Assembly: GCA_016719225.1 (NCBI GenBank)
Contig: JADKAN010000001.1
Coordinates: 186,001-250,000, forward strand
From: Flavobacteriales bacterium
GTDB lineage: Bacteria > Bacteroidota > Bacteroidia > Flavobacteriales_F > PHOS-HE28
Reading direction: 5' to 3'
DNA length: 64,000 bases
Part shown: piece after piece, positions 27,605-37,096 of the stretch
Layout of the letters: each line of letters starts with the position of its first letter
How positions within the stretch are numbered: the stretch's first letter is position 1
Program-made: the position numbers and the translations under genes
Notes under the pieces: model-generated
The model's database searches: none
What the model was told of the DNA's origin: nothing
Seen by the model: the letters and a program-made list of their open reading frames with translations, nothing else

Positions 27605-28909
27605 TTACCAACCGAACAACGGGCGCAGCCTCATCATTCCGTTCACTTGGAAGCGGATGCGGTCCAGCTCCGCCTTATTGTCTTTCTGTTTGAACGCATT
27701 GTCCATCAATTCAACGATCTGCTCGCATTCAGCTTCACGTAATCCGCGCGTGGTCACCGCCGGTGTGCCGATGCGGATACCACTGGTGACGAAAGGACTT
27801 TCCGTGTCGAAGGGTACCATGTTCTTGTTCACGGTGATGTCCACGGCACCGAGGATGGCCTCGGCCACTTTGCCGGTGAGGTCCTTGCTGCGCATGTCGA
27901 TCAACATGCAGTGGTTGTCCGTGCCGCCGCTCACCACGTTGTAGCCCTTTGCCATCAACGCCTTTGCCATGGCCGCCGCATTCGCTTTCACCTGCGCACC
28001 GTAAACCCTGAAGCTCGGGTCCAATGCTTCGCCAAAGGCCACGGCCTTCGCCGCGATCACGTGCTCCAAGGGGCCGCCTTGGGTGCCGGGGAAAACGCCG
28101 GAGTCCAAAATGGAGCTCATCATGCGGGTCGCGCCTTTCGGGGTCTTCAAGCCCCAAGGGTTCTCGAAGTCCTGTCCCATCATGATCAACCCTCCGCGAG
28201 GTCCACGCAACGTTTTGTGCGTGGTGGTGGTAACGATGTGGCAATGCGGCATGGGGTCGTCCATCAATTTGCCGGCGATCAGTCCTGCGGGATGCGAAAT
28301 GTCCGCCATCAACAACGCTCCGACTTCATCCGCGATCTCCCGGAAACGTGCGTATTCCCAGTCGCGGCTGTAAGCGCTGGCGCCGCAGATGATCATCTTC
28401 GGCTTCTCCCTGCGTGCCGTAGCTTCCACGGTGTCCATGTCCACGCGTCCGGTCTTTTTGTCCACGGCGTAGAAGCTGGTCTTGTACAACTTGCCGCTGA
28501 AATTCACCGGGGAACCGTGCGTAAGGTGCCCGCCATGGCTAAGGTCGAAGCCCAGGATCCTGTCGCCCGCCTTCAAGCAGGCGAGCATCACCGCCGCGTT
28601 CGCCTGCGCACCGCTGTGCGGCTGCACGTTCGCCCAAGCCGCACCGAACAATTTCTTCACCCGGTCAATGGCCAGGTTCTCCGCCATGTCCACGAATTCG
28701 CAGCCGCCATAGTAGCGTTTGCCCGGCAGGCCTTCCGCGTATTTGTTCGTTAGCACGCTGCCCATGGCCTCCATCACCTGTGCGCTCACATAGTTCTCGC
28801 TGGCGATCATCTCCAGGCCCTTCGTTTGCCGCCAGCGCTCCTGCTCGATGATGTCGAAAATGGCGGAGTCACGTGTGAGCGTCGATTCCAAAGCTTGTGT
28901 TGGGTGCAT
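27605..28909 (-). CDS. glyA: Serine hydroxymethyltransferase
   Basis: 434 residues from the Met of MHPTQALESTLTRDSAIFDI; the longer frame upstream is not homologous. Visible family marks: LEMIASENYVS, the tetramer region YAEGLPGKRYYGGCEFVD, and the PLP lysine in TTTTHKTLRGPRGG. The enzyme interconverts serine and glycine with tetrahydrofolate, the main source of one-carbon units. A TACTTTTG element lies 20 bases upstream. Confidence 0.97.
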   Translation of the reverse strand: MHPTQALESTLTRDSAIFDIIEQERWRQTKGLEMIASENYVSAQVMEAMGSVLTNKYAEGLPGKRYYGGCEFVDMAENLAIDRVKKLFGAAWANVQPHSGAQANAAVMLACLKAGDRILGFDLSHGGHLTHGSPVNFSGKLYKTSFYAVDKKTGRVDMDTVEATARREKPKMIICGASAYSRDWEYARFREIADEVGALLMADISHPAGLIAGKLMDDPMPHCHIVTTTTHKTLRGPRGGLIMMGQDFENPWGLKTPKGATRMMSSILDSGVFPGTQGGPLEHVIAAKAVAFGEALDPSFRVYGAQVKANAAAMAKALMAKGYNVVSGGTDNHCMLIDMRSKDLTGKVAEAILGAVDITVNKNMVPFDTESPFVTSGIRIGTPAVTTRGLREAECEQIVELMDNAFKQKDNKAELDRIRFQVNGMMRLRPLFGW

Positions 28910-28929
28910 GGAGATTGAATGGGTCAGGC

Positions 28930-28937
28930 CAAAAGTA
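28930..28937 (-). promoter_or_regulatory. Bacteroidota -7 element (TACTTTTG) before glyA
   Basis: TACTTTTG on the minus strand fits TAnnTTTG and ends 20 bases before the glyA ATG, a normal distance for a short leader. No clear TTG at -33. Confidence 0.45.
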
Positions 28938-29203
28938 CGGGTTGCTATTGGGCTTATCCGAAAGCTTTTGTGCTCTCCCCTTATCCGGTCAGGCATGTTG
29001 GATTTTGCGAACTGACATTTGTGCAAGGGTAAAGTGATCCAGCTTCGACCTAACTGCTAGAATCTGAAGATCAACGGGTTTTCAATGCATGCCGGTGGCG
29101 TAAAATGAATGGCAGCCGCCGGGTGTGCACACCGCTCTATCGTGGTGTTCATACATCGGTACTAGAGGGCCACCATTTTTCGACAAACAGGTTGGGATCC
29201 ATC

Positions 29204-30160
29204 CTAAGCCGAGCCAAAGACGTCGTGGTCACCTGAGGTAAATGCAAAGTCCTGATCTGCTATACTGCTGCTTAAGGAATTTATGATGAGCTTATTTGAA
29301 TGCTGGAGGCTGAATTCATTCTGGTCAACAAATAGTTCACGGATGCTCTCGCTCGAAGTGACAATGATCAAGACGTCGTATCCGGTCTCGTATGTGAACT
29401 GTATGAGCTCTTCCAATATTTTTTGAGGATCAACACCGAACAGGTCGCCGATCACAAGCTGATTGCCTTGGAACGCGACCCAAGCGACGCCGCTTTTAAA
29501 CTTTAACAGTTCCGAGCCTAATGAAATCTTGTATTCCAAGTAAGCCAAGGTCCGCGGTATGGCCACTGACTGTCCGCTGTATCCGACTAAGCATCTATTT
29601 CTCTCCAACGCTTCTATCTCAGCGTGCGGCAAGCGGTGCTTCCGAATGTGTTTCTTTTGGTATGCGCAAAATGATCCGGGCAGAAATTTCCGGTATGCAC
29701 GAATCAGCATTGGAACTTTGACCAATCGCGTCAGTCTGAGAGCTGAAACTCGATCAGACCAATGGAATTTTTTAAAACCCGGATAGGATTGTTCGTTAGG
29801 AAAGCCGAATACAAAGGCGATCCCCTCTAGTCGGCATAACTCCATGGTACGGTCATGAAGCAAACGGAAGAGGCCTTTTCCCCGGTGGGCAGGATGCGTG
29901 GCCGTATCACCACTTTGGGCCGCTATAACCTGATCACCTTTTATGGAGGCGATAGTGGGGAACACACCATAAAAAGCAGCCGGTTCATTCGTCTCCTTTT
30001 GGAAGGCGATGAATCCGAGCCAATTATGTCCGGTGTAAGCGGTATTGAATTTGAACCTAAAATGTTGCTCATCAACTGATAGTTTGCCGAAACTCGCTTT
30101 AAAGATCTCCAGGAAAGCCGAGAAATTGGAACTGGAGATCCGTTCGGTATAGTACTCCAT
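29204..30160 (-). CDS. GNAT-family N-acyltransferase in polysaccharide locus
   Basis: 318 residues. The acyl-CoA-binding loop reads SGDTATHPAHRGKGLFRLLHDR, close to the GNAT Q/RxxGxG/A motif. FGFPNEQSYPGFKKFHW follows, a pattern seen in large two-domain GNATs of surface-glycan clusters. It follows the deacetylase by 10 bases, so the pair may act in sequence: a sugar amine is freed and then acylated. That sequence of steps is inference. The gene is noticeably AT-richer than the housekeeping genes around it. Confidence 0.7.
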   Translation of the reverse strand: MEYYTERISSSNFSAFLEIFKASFGKLSVDEQHFRFKFNTAYTGHNWLGFIAFQKETNEPAAFYGVFPTIASIKGDQVIAAQSGDTATHPAHRGKGLFRLLHDRTMELCRLEGIAFVFGFPNEQSYPGFKKFHWSDRVSALRLTRLVKVPMLIRAYRKFLPGSFCAYQKKHIRKHRLPHAEIEALERNRCLVGYSGQSVAIPRTLAYLEYKISLGSELLKFKSGVAWVAFQGNQLVIGDLFGVDPQKILEELIQFTYETGYDVLIIVTSSESIRELFVDQNEFSLQHSNKLIINSLSSSIADQDFAFTSGDHDVFGSA

Positions 30161-30170
30161 TGGTTACAGG

Positions 30171-31130
30171 TCAGGTAAAGCGTGCCTTGAGTTGTTGGAA
30201 GATTGAATAGTTGACGTGCAATTGCCTGCACTGATCCTCAATGTTGTATGAGCCAGAGAGTTGATTCCGTTTCATGGCCATTCGGTCCATGCCTATCAAT
30301 TTGTCCACCCCTGTTTCCGTGCTTTGGCCCACCTGCATACCGACGTCCTTAGCAATGCGGATCACACGGTCGCAGTAGAATCCATACGGATAGGCTATCG
30401 AACTTACTTCCTTACCAACTTCGCTTTCCAAATAGCGTTTTCCATCCTGGATCGCATCCTTAGCTTCAAGGTGGTTCAGTAGATTCAAGTTTTGATGGTT
30501 GGTAGTGTGATTGCCGATCGTAACATATGGATGCCTACTGAATTGTACCAATTCCTCTCTGGTCATGGGACGCATCATCTCGTTATTGCCGTATAGCGCA
30601 TCCTCCCCGAACTCAGCCATCAACCGGGCATATTGTTCTTCCCAGCTCAGGTCATAAAAGCAAAGCACTTCTGCTTTTTGCTCAGCCATGGTGAACTTCG
30701 CCTGCTTAGCCCGCTCCCGGCAAAGGACGTCCCACCAAAAATACTTCCCTTGGCGGTTATGCTCCGTGGTGATGTAAAAGGTTGCCTTCGCCCGGTGCCG
30801 TTCCAAAATGGGAAGAGCCATATGGTTATTGAAGTAGCCATCGTCAAAGGACACATGAATGTGCTTTTTTGTAAGGTCCAAGTTTTTGTCGAGCAGGTCC
30901 GGGCCGTCGACAAAGACGAAACTGCGCTTTCTGAAGTAAGAGATCAACGCCTCGAATTCACCAATAGTTACTCCCTCATTGATCGATCCGTTCAGCGATG
31001 TGAAATCTGCTTTGGTCGGATAGAGCTTGTGTAAGTAAACGGAAATAACGTAAGGGGATTCAAGGATATAACGCTCCGCATATATTTCGGAAGCGATATG
31101 ATTAAGAGAACGGAAAAATTGCTTCATCAT
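30171..31130 (-). CDS. Polysaccharide deacetylase (NodB/CE4 type)
   Basis: 319 residues. The catalytic metal motifs are visible: VSFDDGYFNNHM (the Asp pair) and TIGNHTTNHQNL (the HxxxH pair), with SIAYPYGFY as the third motif. These match CE4 deacetylases, which remove N- or O-acetyl groups from glycans. There is no signal peptide, so it may act on lipid-linked intermediates inside the cell. It is the next-to-last gene of the minus arm of the polysaccharide locus. Confidence 0.85.
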   Translation of the reverse strand: MMKQFFRSLNHIASEIYAERYILESPYVISVYLHKLYPTKADFTSLNGSINEGVTIGEFEALISYFRKRSFVFVDGPDLLDKNLDLTKKHIHVSFDDGYFNNHMALPILERHRAKATFYITTEHNRQGKYFWWDVLCRERAKQAKFTMAEQKAEVLCFYDLSWEEQYARLMAEFGEDALYGNNEMMRPMTREELVQFSRHPYVTIGNHTTNHQNLNLLNHLEAKDAIQDGKRYLESEVGKEVSSIAYPYGFYCDRVIRIAKDVGMQVGQSTETGVDKLIGMDRMAMKRNQLSGSYNIEDQCRQLHVNYSIFQQLKARFT

Positions 31131-31283
31131 TCCATAACTGTATTTCGAGTCTTGCTTTCAATTGCTAAGCTAAAACTTTAAAGATGCACCGTATCCCCAG
31201 CCGAATTCTCTAAAGGCGTGGTGTGGTCAATTGATTTTCTGGTTCACCTTCCGTCACCTTGGAAAGTGCGAGGCACTTGCCGT

Positions 31284-32510
31284 CTATTTGCATTGAATTT
31301 CGTCAAGGAACCGACCGTAGACTTTTTCCGCGTTAAAATTAGATGCCCAAAATGAACGGACGGCAGCCCTAGCATTTACTGTACGCCAGTTGGATCCTCG
31401 GAAATCGTTCAAGGCTTTACTCAACACATCGGCTGTAAGCGCATTGGGTAGCAATATGCCGCTGGCCTCTGTGACAACTTCGCGCACTCCACCAGCATCA
31501 GCGGCCAGCAAAGGGATGCCGAAGCTGGCCGCTTCTTGAAGTGCCACGGGCGCGCCACCTTCGGTATAACTAGCATGGACGAATACGTCCACGGGGTTGG
31601 ATTTGTACCAGGTCATTACGGCGGTGTTCGGACAATTCCCCATCAGATGTACTGTGACATTCGAGGGGAGGCCTTTAACGATCGCTTCCACGTTTGAACG
31701 TTCAGGGCCATCGCCGAAATGGGTCCAACATATGGGACCCTCTATATGACGCAATGACTCAGCTATCAATGACACGCGTTTCAGTTCAACGAAATGCGAA
31801 CAGGAAACCACCCTGAGTTGTTGCACAGGCGCCCATGGAGCAGCGCCATGATCCGTGGTACCCAGTCTTGCCAACCGGAACTTTCCAACGTAGTTCGGCC
31901 AACGTTGCTCCAAATCGTCCAGTCCGGCTTTGGAAGCGATATAGATCCGCTCCGCTTGTGCGATATGAAAGCTTTGGAACATTTGCCATCCGTCAGGGGC
32001 GCGTTCAGCATAAAGGTCGAATCCATGCATGCGGGAAATGAATTGCACTTCTGGCTCGTGAGCTTTTAACAATCCCAGCACCGTGGACCAGTCAGCCGTC
32101 CAATACGAATAAAGGGTTACCGTTTTTATACCGAAGTTCTTCGCGCTATATGCCCGGAGCCTCTTTTCCCGGTACAAGGCTTGGCGCAATCGGCTAATGA
32201 TCTCGCGCCGGTGCTTGGCGAAAATGGCAGCTGATGGGGCAGAGCGTCGACTATTCCGCAACAACTTCAGCAAAATGGGTAATTCCTTCATGGTGGACAG
32301 AACATCACTTGGTCGGTAGATTTCTTCTGACTTGAATAGCCGTACCACATCCACATTCGGAGGTGTGGACCGTTGGGGACCTGCAGCCGACAGCGGGAAA
32401 AGTTTTATCCGTTTGAATCCCTTTGCCAGAACCGGAAGTTCGTTTTCCAAGAAGGCCTCTCCGTTCCCGAAAGGGAACCGCATGGTGAAAAGCCAAAGTT
32501 CATTTGGCAT
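31284..32510 (-). CDS. Glycosyltransferase family 4
   Basis: 408 residues with a GT-B fold pattern. The C-terminal half carries VFVHASYTEGGAPVALQEAA, the E-x7-E donor-binding signature, followed by GIPLLAADAGGVREVV. The N-terminal part has the ISRMHGFDLYAER segment often seen in GT4 enzymes of capsule and O-antigen loci. It starts 3 bases after the GT2 gene stop, so translation is probably coupled. Confidence 0.85.
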   Translation of the reverse strand: MPNELWLFTMRFPFGNGEAFLENELPVLAKGFKRIKLFPLSAAGPQRSTPPNVDVVRLFKSEEIYRPSDVLSTMKELPILLKLLRNSRRSAPSAAIFAKHRREIISRLRQALYREKRLRAYSAKNFGIKTVTLYSYWTADWSTVLGLLKAHEPEVQFISRMHGFDLYAERAPDGWQMFQSFHIAQAERIYIASKAGLDDLEQRWPNYVGKFRLARLGTTDHGAAPWAPVQQLRVVSCSHFVELKRVSLIAESLRHIEGPICWTHFGDGPERSNVEAIVKGLPSNVTVHLMGNCPNTAVMTWYKSNPVDVFVHASYTEGGAPVALQEAASFGIPLLAADAGGVREVVTEASGILLPNALTADVLSKALNDFRGSNWRTVNARAAVRSFWASNFNAEKVYGRFLDEIQCK

Positions 32511-32513
32511 TGC

Positions 32514-33521
32514 CTATGCCTTTGGTGTTGGGCCCAAGTATGCCTTTGCACAGTACTTGAGTGCATATGCCAGTTGTGCGATCGTCCATCTGGTATTCAA
32601 TCTGAGGTGGGCAATGGCCACGACAAGACCGTATTTCGGTAAATGGTAAAAGAGTTTGTCCCACTGCTCCTCCACTCTTTCGGAGAGGGCTTTCTGCGGA
32701 GCAAAGGCACTGGATGCATTGAGCGCGATCAAATGGTCATACCACGCACGGAGCGATCGTACACGATCAAGAGTCGGTGTTATTTTGAAGATGGTGGACC
32801 CCATGAGATGAAGATCCAATTCCTCCGATGTAAAAGGAATGCCTAACTGCTCGAACGCAGCCCGCTGCAGCGGGGCGAAGTCAACTGCTTTATCTCGCCC
32901 GTGGCCGATGTTCTGTTCGCCCCGGCGATATTCAAGCACAACTGATCTGAGATTAGCGAACTGTGTATGCCGGGCCATGCGTAGCCAAAAGAGCCAGTCC
33001 TCGCCTATACGAGGCCACGCTGGGTCATAACGCAGTGCATGCTTTTCAAGTACGCTTCGCCGGAAGATGGAGGCACCTTGCGATACAGGCACACCGAAGA
33101 TCAACTGTGCAGCGCAGGCATCCGGTGTAAGGGGAAGTTCAACAGCATGTTTTTCGGAACCGAAGAATTTTACGCTTCCTCCGCTGGCCCCAACTTCCGG
33201 GTGAGAATCCATGAATGCTACCTGCAGTGAGATCCGTTCCGGCACGGAAATATCGTCAGCGTCCATCCTCACGATGTAATCGCCCTTGGCCGCATCCATT
33301 CCCGCATTGGCGGCACCTGCCGGTCCAAGGTTTTGCGGCAATTCGATGATGCGCATACGCACGTCCGAGATAGACCTAAGGACTTCAAGGCTGTCATCCG
33401 TGCTCTTGTCATCCACAGCGATGATCTCCAGGTCAGTGAATGTCCCTAACAAGATGCTATCCACCGCCTCGCGCAAGAAGGGTGCCTTGTTGTAGACCGG
33501 TATCACGACCGAGACTTTCAT
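32514..33521 (-). CDS. Glycosyltransferase family 2
   Basis: 335 residues from the Met of MKVSVVIPVYNKAPFLREAV; the longer frame overlaps the upstream gene. The nucleotide-sugar motifs are DDKSTDDSLEVL and the metal-binding DxD in IVRMDADDISVPER. After the GT-A core the C-terminal ~110 residues are helical. It probably adds one sugar to a lipid-linked repeat unit at the cytosolic face of the inner membrane. Confidence 0.88.
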   Translation of the reverse strand: MKVSVVIPVYNKAPFLREAVDSILLGTFTDLEIIAVDDKSTDDSLEVLRSISDVRMRIIELPQNLGPAGAANAGMDAAKGDYIVRMDADDISVPERISLQVAFMDSHPEVGASGGSVKFFGSEKHAVELPLTPDACAAQLIFGVPVSQGASIFRRSVLEKHALRYDPAWPRIGEDWLFWLRMARHTQFANLRSVVLEYRRGEQNIGHGRDKAVDFAPLQRAAFEQLGIPFTSEELDLHLMGSTIFKITPTLDRVRSLRAWYDHLIALNASSAFAPQKALSERVEEQWDKLFYHLPKYGLVVAIAHLRLNTRWTIAQLAYALKYCAKAYLGPTPKA

Positions 33522-33585
33522 CGGTGAAAGCCGAGATCTTGTTTTGGGCCTTTGCCAATGCACTTTTGCGTAAGTAGGAGAGTCA

Positions 33586-34500
33586 TCATAAAAAGCAAGC
33601 ACCCGCTTGCATGGACAGGGTCCGGTTTTTCAATACTTCATTCGTGGGAAGAGCATTCACCGCCCGTAACCGTTCGCGCAGGTCGCGCGCTTCAGATCGC
33701 TGCGCCGAAAAAAGGCGTTGCCCCAATTGGCGCAACAAGAAAAGCTTTTGTCTTCGCGGGTCGAGCATTTTTGTCGGATCCGAAAATTCCACTAGTGCCT
33801 TTCTTTCGTTCCAAGCCCGTATATCGTCGAAATACGGATTGACTACCCGTTCTTCACGGTCGTGATAGATCTGGCTATCTGCTACCACCCCGATCTGTAG
33901 CCCGTGGTAATGGAGCCGATGCACATAGTTATCGTCCTCCCCGTAGTGAAAAAAAGAAGGACTGAAGCCTCCGACCTTCAGCAAGCAAGCGCGGGTTACC
34001 AGCCACGCGGCAGCATTCACGAATTTAATAGGGTAGACATGGTCACCCGCTAAGCCCAGGGCCATATCGGAAAATAGCTTCGGCTGGAATCTGGGGCCTA
34101 TGTAATGGGAAAATACCAAGTCCAGCGCAGAGCCGGTCCCGTTCAACTGGATCGGGCTGAGGATCCCGTATTGCTTTTCAGCTGCAGCTGCAGCCACCAA
34201 TTTTCCCAGCGCATCCGGGACCAACCACGCATCCTGGTTGAGCAGAAAGGCATGGTCCGCACCTTGGTCCAAAGCCATGCGCATGCCGATATTGTTAGCC
34301 TTGCCAAAGCCAAGGTTTTCGCCCGTGACGTGCAACTCCACTTCCGGGAACCTGCTCCTAATCGCCTCCACGGTGCCGTCCGTACTGCCGTTGTCCACCA
34401 CTATCGTCTTCACGGGCACACCTTGGCCACGTAGACTATCAAGGCACCGGTCGATCCATTGCACCCCGTTATATGTTACTACGATGGCCTTTACCAGCAT
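33586..34500 (-). CDS. Glycosyltransferase family 2, rhamnosyltransferase-like
   Basis: 304 residues. VKAIVVTYNGVQWIDRCLDS begins the GT-A domain, with IVVDNGSTDGT and the LLNQDAWLVPDA segment in place of a strict DxD. This NxD form is usual in the rhamnosyltransferase-like GT2 subgroup. The C-terminal EDDNYVHRLHYHG is also typical. It lies between the GT4-like gene at 34709 and the other GT2, on the same strand. Confidence 0.85.
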   Translation of the reverse strand: MLVKAIVVTYNGVQWIDRCLDSLRGQGVPVKTIVVDNGSTDGTVEAIRSRFPEVELHVTGENLGFGKANNIGMRMALDQGADHAFLLNQDAWLVPDALGKLVAAAAAEKQYGILSPIQLNGTGSALDLVFSHYIGPRFQPKLFSDMALGLAGDHVYPIKFVNAAAWLVTRACLLKVGGFSPSFFHYGEDDNYVHRLHYHGLQIGVVADSQIYHDREERVVNPYFDDIRAWNERKALVEFSDPTKMLDPRRQKLFLLRQLGQRLFSAQRSEARDLRERLRAVNALPTNEVLKNRTLSMQAGACFL

Positions 34501-34708
34501 CTCAAGGACGGCTTCAACTCAGGTGTTCTGCGATGTTTGTAATAGAGCATTTGCTAACAGCACAGGCTGGAGTCTTCGATCGGGCGTGCAAAATAGATCG
34601 GGTGCTGCATACTCTCCAGATCAGACGTTCAAGTAACCGGTTCTTGTACCAGAGTGGCTAAGAAGCAGGTGTATCCGCTGTTTTAAACGCGCAACCACTT
34701 ATTCTCCA

Positions 34709-35986
34709 TTAAACAAAAACAGATCCGATCAACTTGTCGGTGACCCGCTCCAGCAGGAATTCGCTCAGGTCGGCATCAGGGTCCAGTTCCAACTTTCGTT
34801 CACCTGAAATGATGCGCGGCAGTTCCGTGTAAAGTTCCTTCACCCGCAAGGAGCCACCGAGCCTGCGACCGACGACAGTACGGCTTACAAGCCCGGGCTC
34901 GCCTATGTGCAATAATGGCCGGCGCAATTGGAAGATCTCGTTGAACTTTGTGCCCAGGAAATCCTTATTGATCGTTGGAACAAAGTTGACCACCAGGTCC
35001 GATTGTGCGATCTTATGGAAAATGGTCATGGGCGGGAGTGGTTCATGGAACCGGATTATGGTCCCAAGGCTTTTTGCTGCCACCTTTAGCTTGGCAACCT
35101 CAGAGCCGTTGCCGGTTATGTAAAAGTCGACCCGGCACTTGGACAGGAGTTCCGGTTGCCTTGCTCGCATCCCCTCAAAAGTCCGGAGCAGTTCATCGAA
35201 ATAAGCTTCAGCCTCTTCAGCACCATAAAAGCTGCCGGCATAGATCATCCGGAACAGGCCATCGTTCGGCATAGAGGTCGGCAATTTCTCAAAGTCCTCC
35301 GGGTCTATCGTGTGCGGTATAGTGGTGTATTGCCGGGCATTCATTCCATACACCTCCTGCATATGCGCCACGATCCGGGAGTCGGGTGCTATCAGCTTGT
35401 CGAAATCACTTGCTACTTGTGCTTCTTGTTGTTTTTCCGCCGACATGTCGCGCGTCGAAAGCATGGCTTGCCCATAATAAGGTACCCATGTCCAAGCGTC
35501 GCGGAGATCGCCCACAAGATTGGTCTCCGGATGTGTGGTTTTAAGGCCCAAAGCATGCACCAATAGGCTGAAAGGCGCTCCGGTGACCACCACGTTCCGA
35601 ATGCCATGGGTCCCGATCAACTCGTTGCCCTTGCTGACCAATGGCCTTTTCCATAGCGCAGCTGGGTCCAGCCAATTGCCTCGCACAAGCCAAGGCATTA
35701 CCACTTTCCAGAACCGGTAAAGTATTTTCTCCATCACGGTGGTCAGCGGCCAACGATGGAATACAGCTGGTGTGCGCGACGGCAACGGATGGTGGTAGAT
35801 CCCCGGTGTTTCCCCGTCCGCGGTCCAAAGGCTTTTCGGACCGCCTTTGAACTCACGCCTGATCACATGCACCGGATGCCCACGCCGAGCCAGTTCTTTC
35901 GCGAATTTCGCCCAACGTCTGCCCCCAATGCCATAATTCGGTGGAAATCCGTAGCAAATGATCAAGATGGGTTCACCCGGTGCCAT
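34709..35986 (-). CDS. Glycosyltransferase family 4-like, first gene of minus arm
   Basis: 425 residues from the Met of MAPGEPILIICYGFPPNYGI. The N-terminal GT-B domain has the pattern GGRRWAKFAKELARRGHPVHV. The C-terminal half (LFRMIYAGSFYGAEEAEAYF) matches the start of a GT4 donor domain, but the E-x7-E signature is not clear. The ATG is 74 bases from the divergent epimerase gene at 36060, so both arms of the locus start here. Confidence 0.75.
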   Translation of the reverse strand: MAPGEPILIICYGFPPNYGIGGRRWAKFAKELARRGHPVHVIRREFKGGPKSLWTADGETPGIYHHPLPSRTPAVFHRWPLTTVMEKILYRFWKVVMPWLVRGNWLDPAALWKRPLVSKGNELIGTHGIRNVVVTGAPFSLLVHALGLKTTHPETNLVGDLRDAWTWVPYYGQAMLSTRDMSAEKQQEAQVASDFDKLIAPDSRIVAHMQEVYGMNARQYTTIPHTIDPEDFEKLPTSMPNDGLFRMIYAGSFYGAEEAEAYFDELLRTFEGMRARQPELLSKCRVDFYITGNGSEVAKLKVAAKSLGTIIRFHEPLPPMTIFHKIAQSDLVVNFVPTINKDFLGTKFNEIFQLRRPLLHIGEPGLVSRTVVGRRLGGSLRVKELYTELPRIISGERKLELDPDADLSEFLLERVTDKLIGSVFV

Positions 35987-36059
35987 GAGCGGCGAAGGTA
36001 GCCGCCGGGCGTAGCAGTGCAACCATCTTTATTGGTTAGTTTGGCGCCATTGTGCGGGT

Positions 36060-37061
36060 ATGGAAAAACAGGTGATCATTACAGGCGGGGCCGGTTTCAT
36101 AGGTAGCCACTTGGTGGACCGTTTATTGGATGAAGGAAAAAGGCACGTGACCGTGCTGGATAATTTCCATGCCAATTACCCCAAGGCCGTAAAAGAGAAC
36201 AATTTGGCTCGCCACGTTGGCAACCCTTTGTTCAGTATTGTTGAAGGTGATATTCTGGACGAAGAGGTACTGGATCGGATCTTTTCAGGATCGGAAGGTA
36301 AAGCTGTTACAGTGGTCCATTTGGCGGCGTTGGTGGGTGTACGACCCAGTTTGGACAACCCCACGGATTATCACCGGGTGAACGTGACGGGAACTTTGAA
36401 GCTGTTGGAAAAGGCACGCATGGCGCGCATCTCCCATTTCATTTTGGCAAGCAGCAGCAGCGTGTATGGCGACCTGAAGGAGGTGCCTTGGAAAGAGAGC
36501 GCGACCGACCTGAAGCCGATCAGTCCTTATGCGGCATCGAAGATCGCTGCAGAGGAATTCACGCGGGTGTATGCACGCCTTCACGGATTGAATGCCACGG
36601 TGCTGCGCTTTTTTACCGTGTATGGTCCGCGCCAGCGGCCCGACCTCGCTATCCACTCCTTTTTCCGCAAGATCGACCAGGGACTTCCAATACAGCAATT
36701 CGGTGACGGTGGCACGCAGCGGGATTACACCCACGTGGACGACATCGTGACCGGGATGCGCGGGGCTATGGACAGGCATTTGCAAGGACCTGATGAGCAG
36801 GGGGCGTTCGATATTTTCAACTTGGGCAATTCGAGGACCGTGGCTTTGCGTGATCTGATCGGATCGATCGAACGGCAGCTCGGCCGCAAAGCGTTGCTTG
36901 AAGTGTTGCCTGAGCAAGCTGGCGATGTGCGGGAAACCCATGCCGATGTGGAAAAAGCCCGGGCCGGCTTCGGCTATTCACCCGTTACGGAATTGGCGGA
37001 CGGCCTTGCGGATTTTCAGCGTTGGCTGACCGCAAGTGACCTGGAAAGGAGCGCGGATTAG
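36060..37061 (+). CDS. NAD-dependent epimerase/dehydratase (UDP-sugar 4-epimerase type)
   Basis: 333 residues, the usual length. The NAD site TGGAGFIGSHLVDRLL is at 8-23. Catalytic SSSSVYG and YAASK motifs follow, then ATVLRFFTVYGPRQRPD and the QRDYTHVDDIV segment. These place it in the extended SDR group that includes UDP-glucuronate and UDP-glucose 4-epimerases. It probably supplies a nucleotide sugar for the glycosyltransferases on either side. The exact sugar cannot be read from the sequence. Confidence 0.88.
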   Translation: MEKQVIITGGAGFIGSHLVDRLLDEGKRHVTVLDNFHANYPKAVKENNLARHVGNPLFSIVEGDILDEEVLDRIFSGSEGKAVTVVHLAALVGVRPSLDNPTDYHRVNVTGTLKLLEKARMARISHFILASSSSVYGDLKEVPWKESATDLKPISPYAASKIAAEEFTRVYARLHGLNATVLRFFTVYGPRQRPDLAIHSFFRKIDQGLPIQQFGDGGTQRDYTHVDDIVTGMRGAMDRHLQGPDEQGAFDIFNLGNSRTVALRDLIGSIERQLGRKALLEVLPEQAGDVRETHADVEKARAGFGYSPVTELADGLADFQRWLTASDLERSAD

Positions 37062-37096
37062 GCCGGAATGGCTGTCAGCCTGCATTTGAAGGACCT

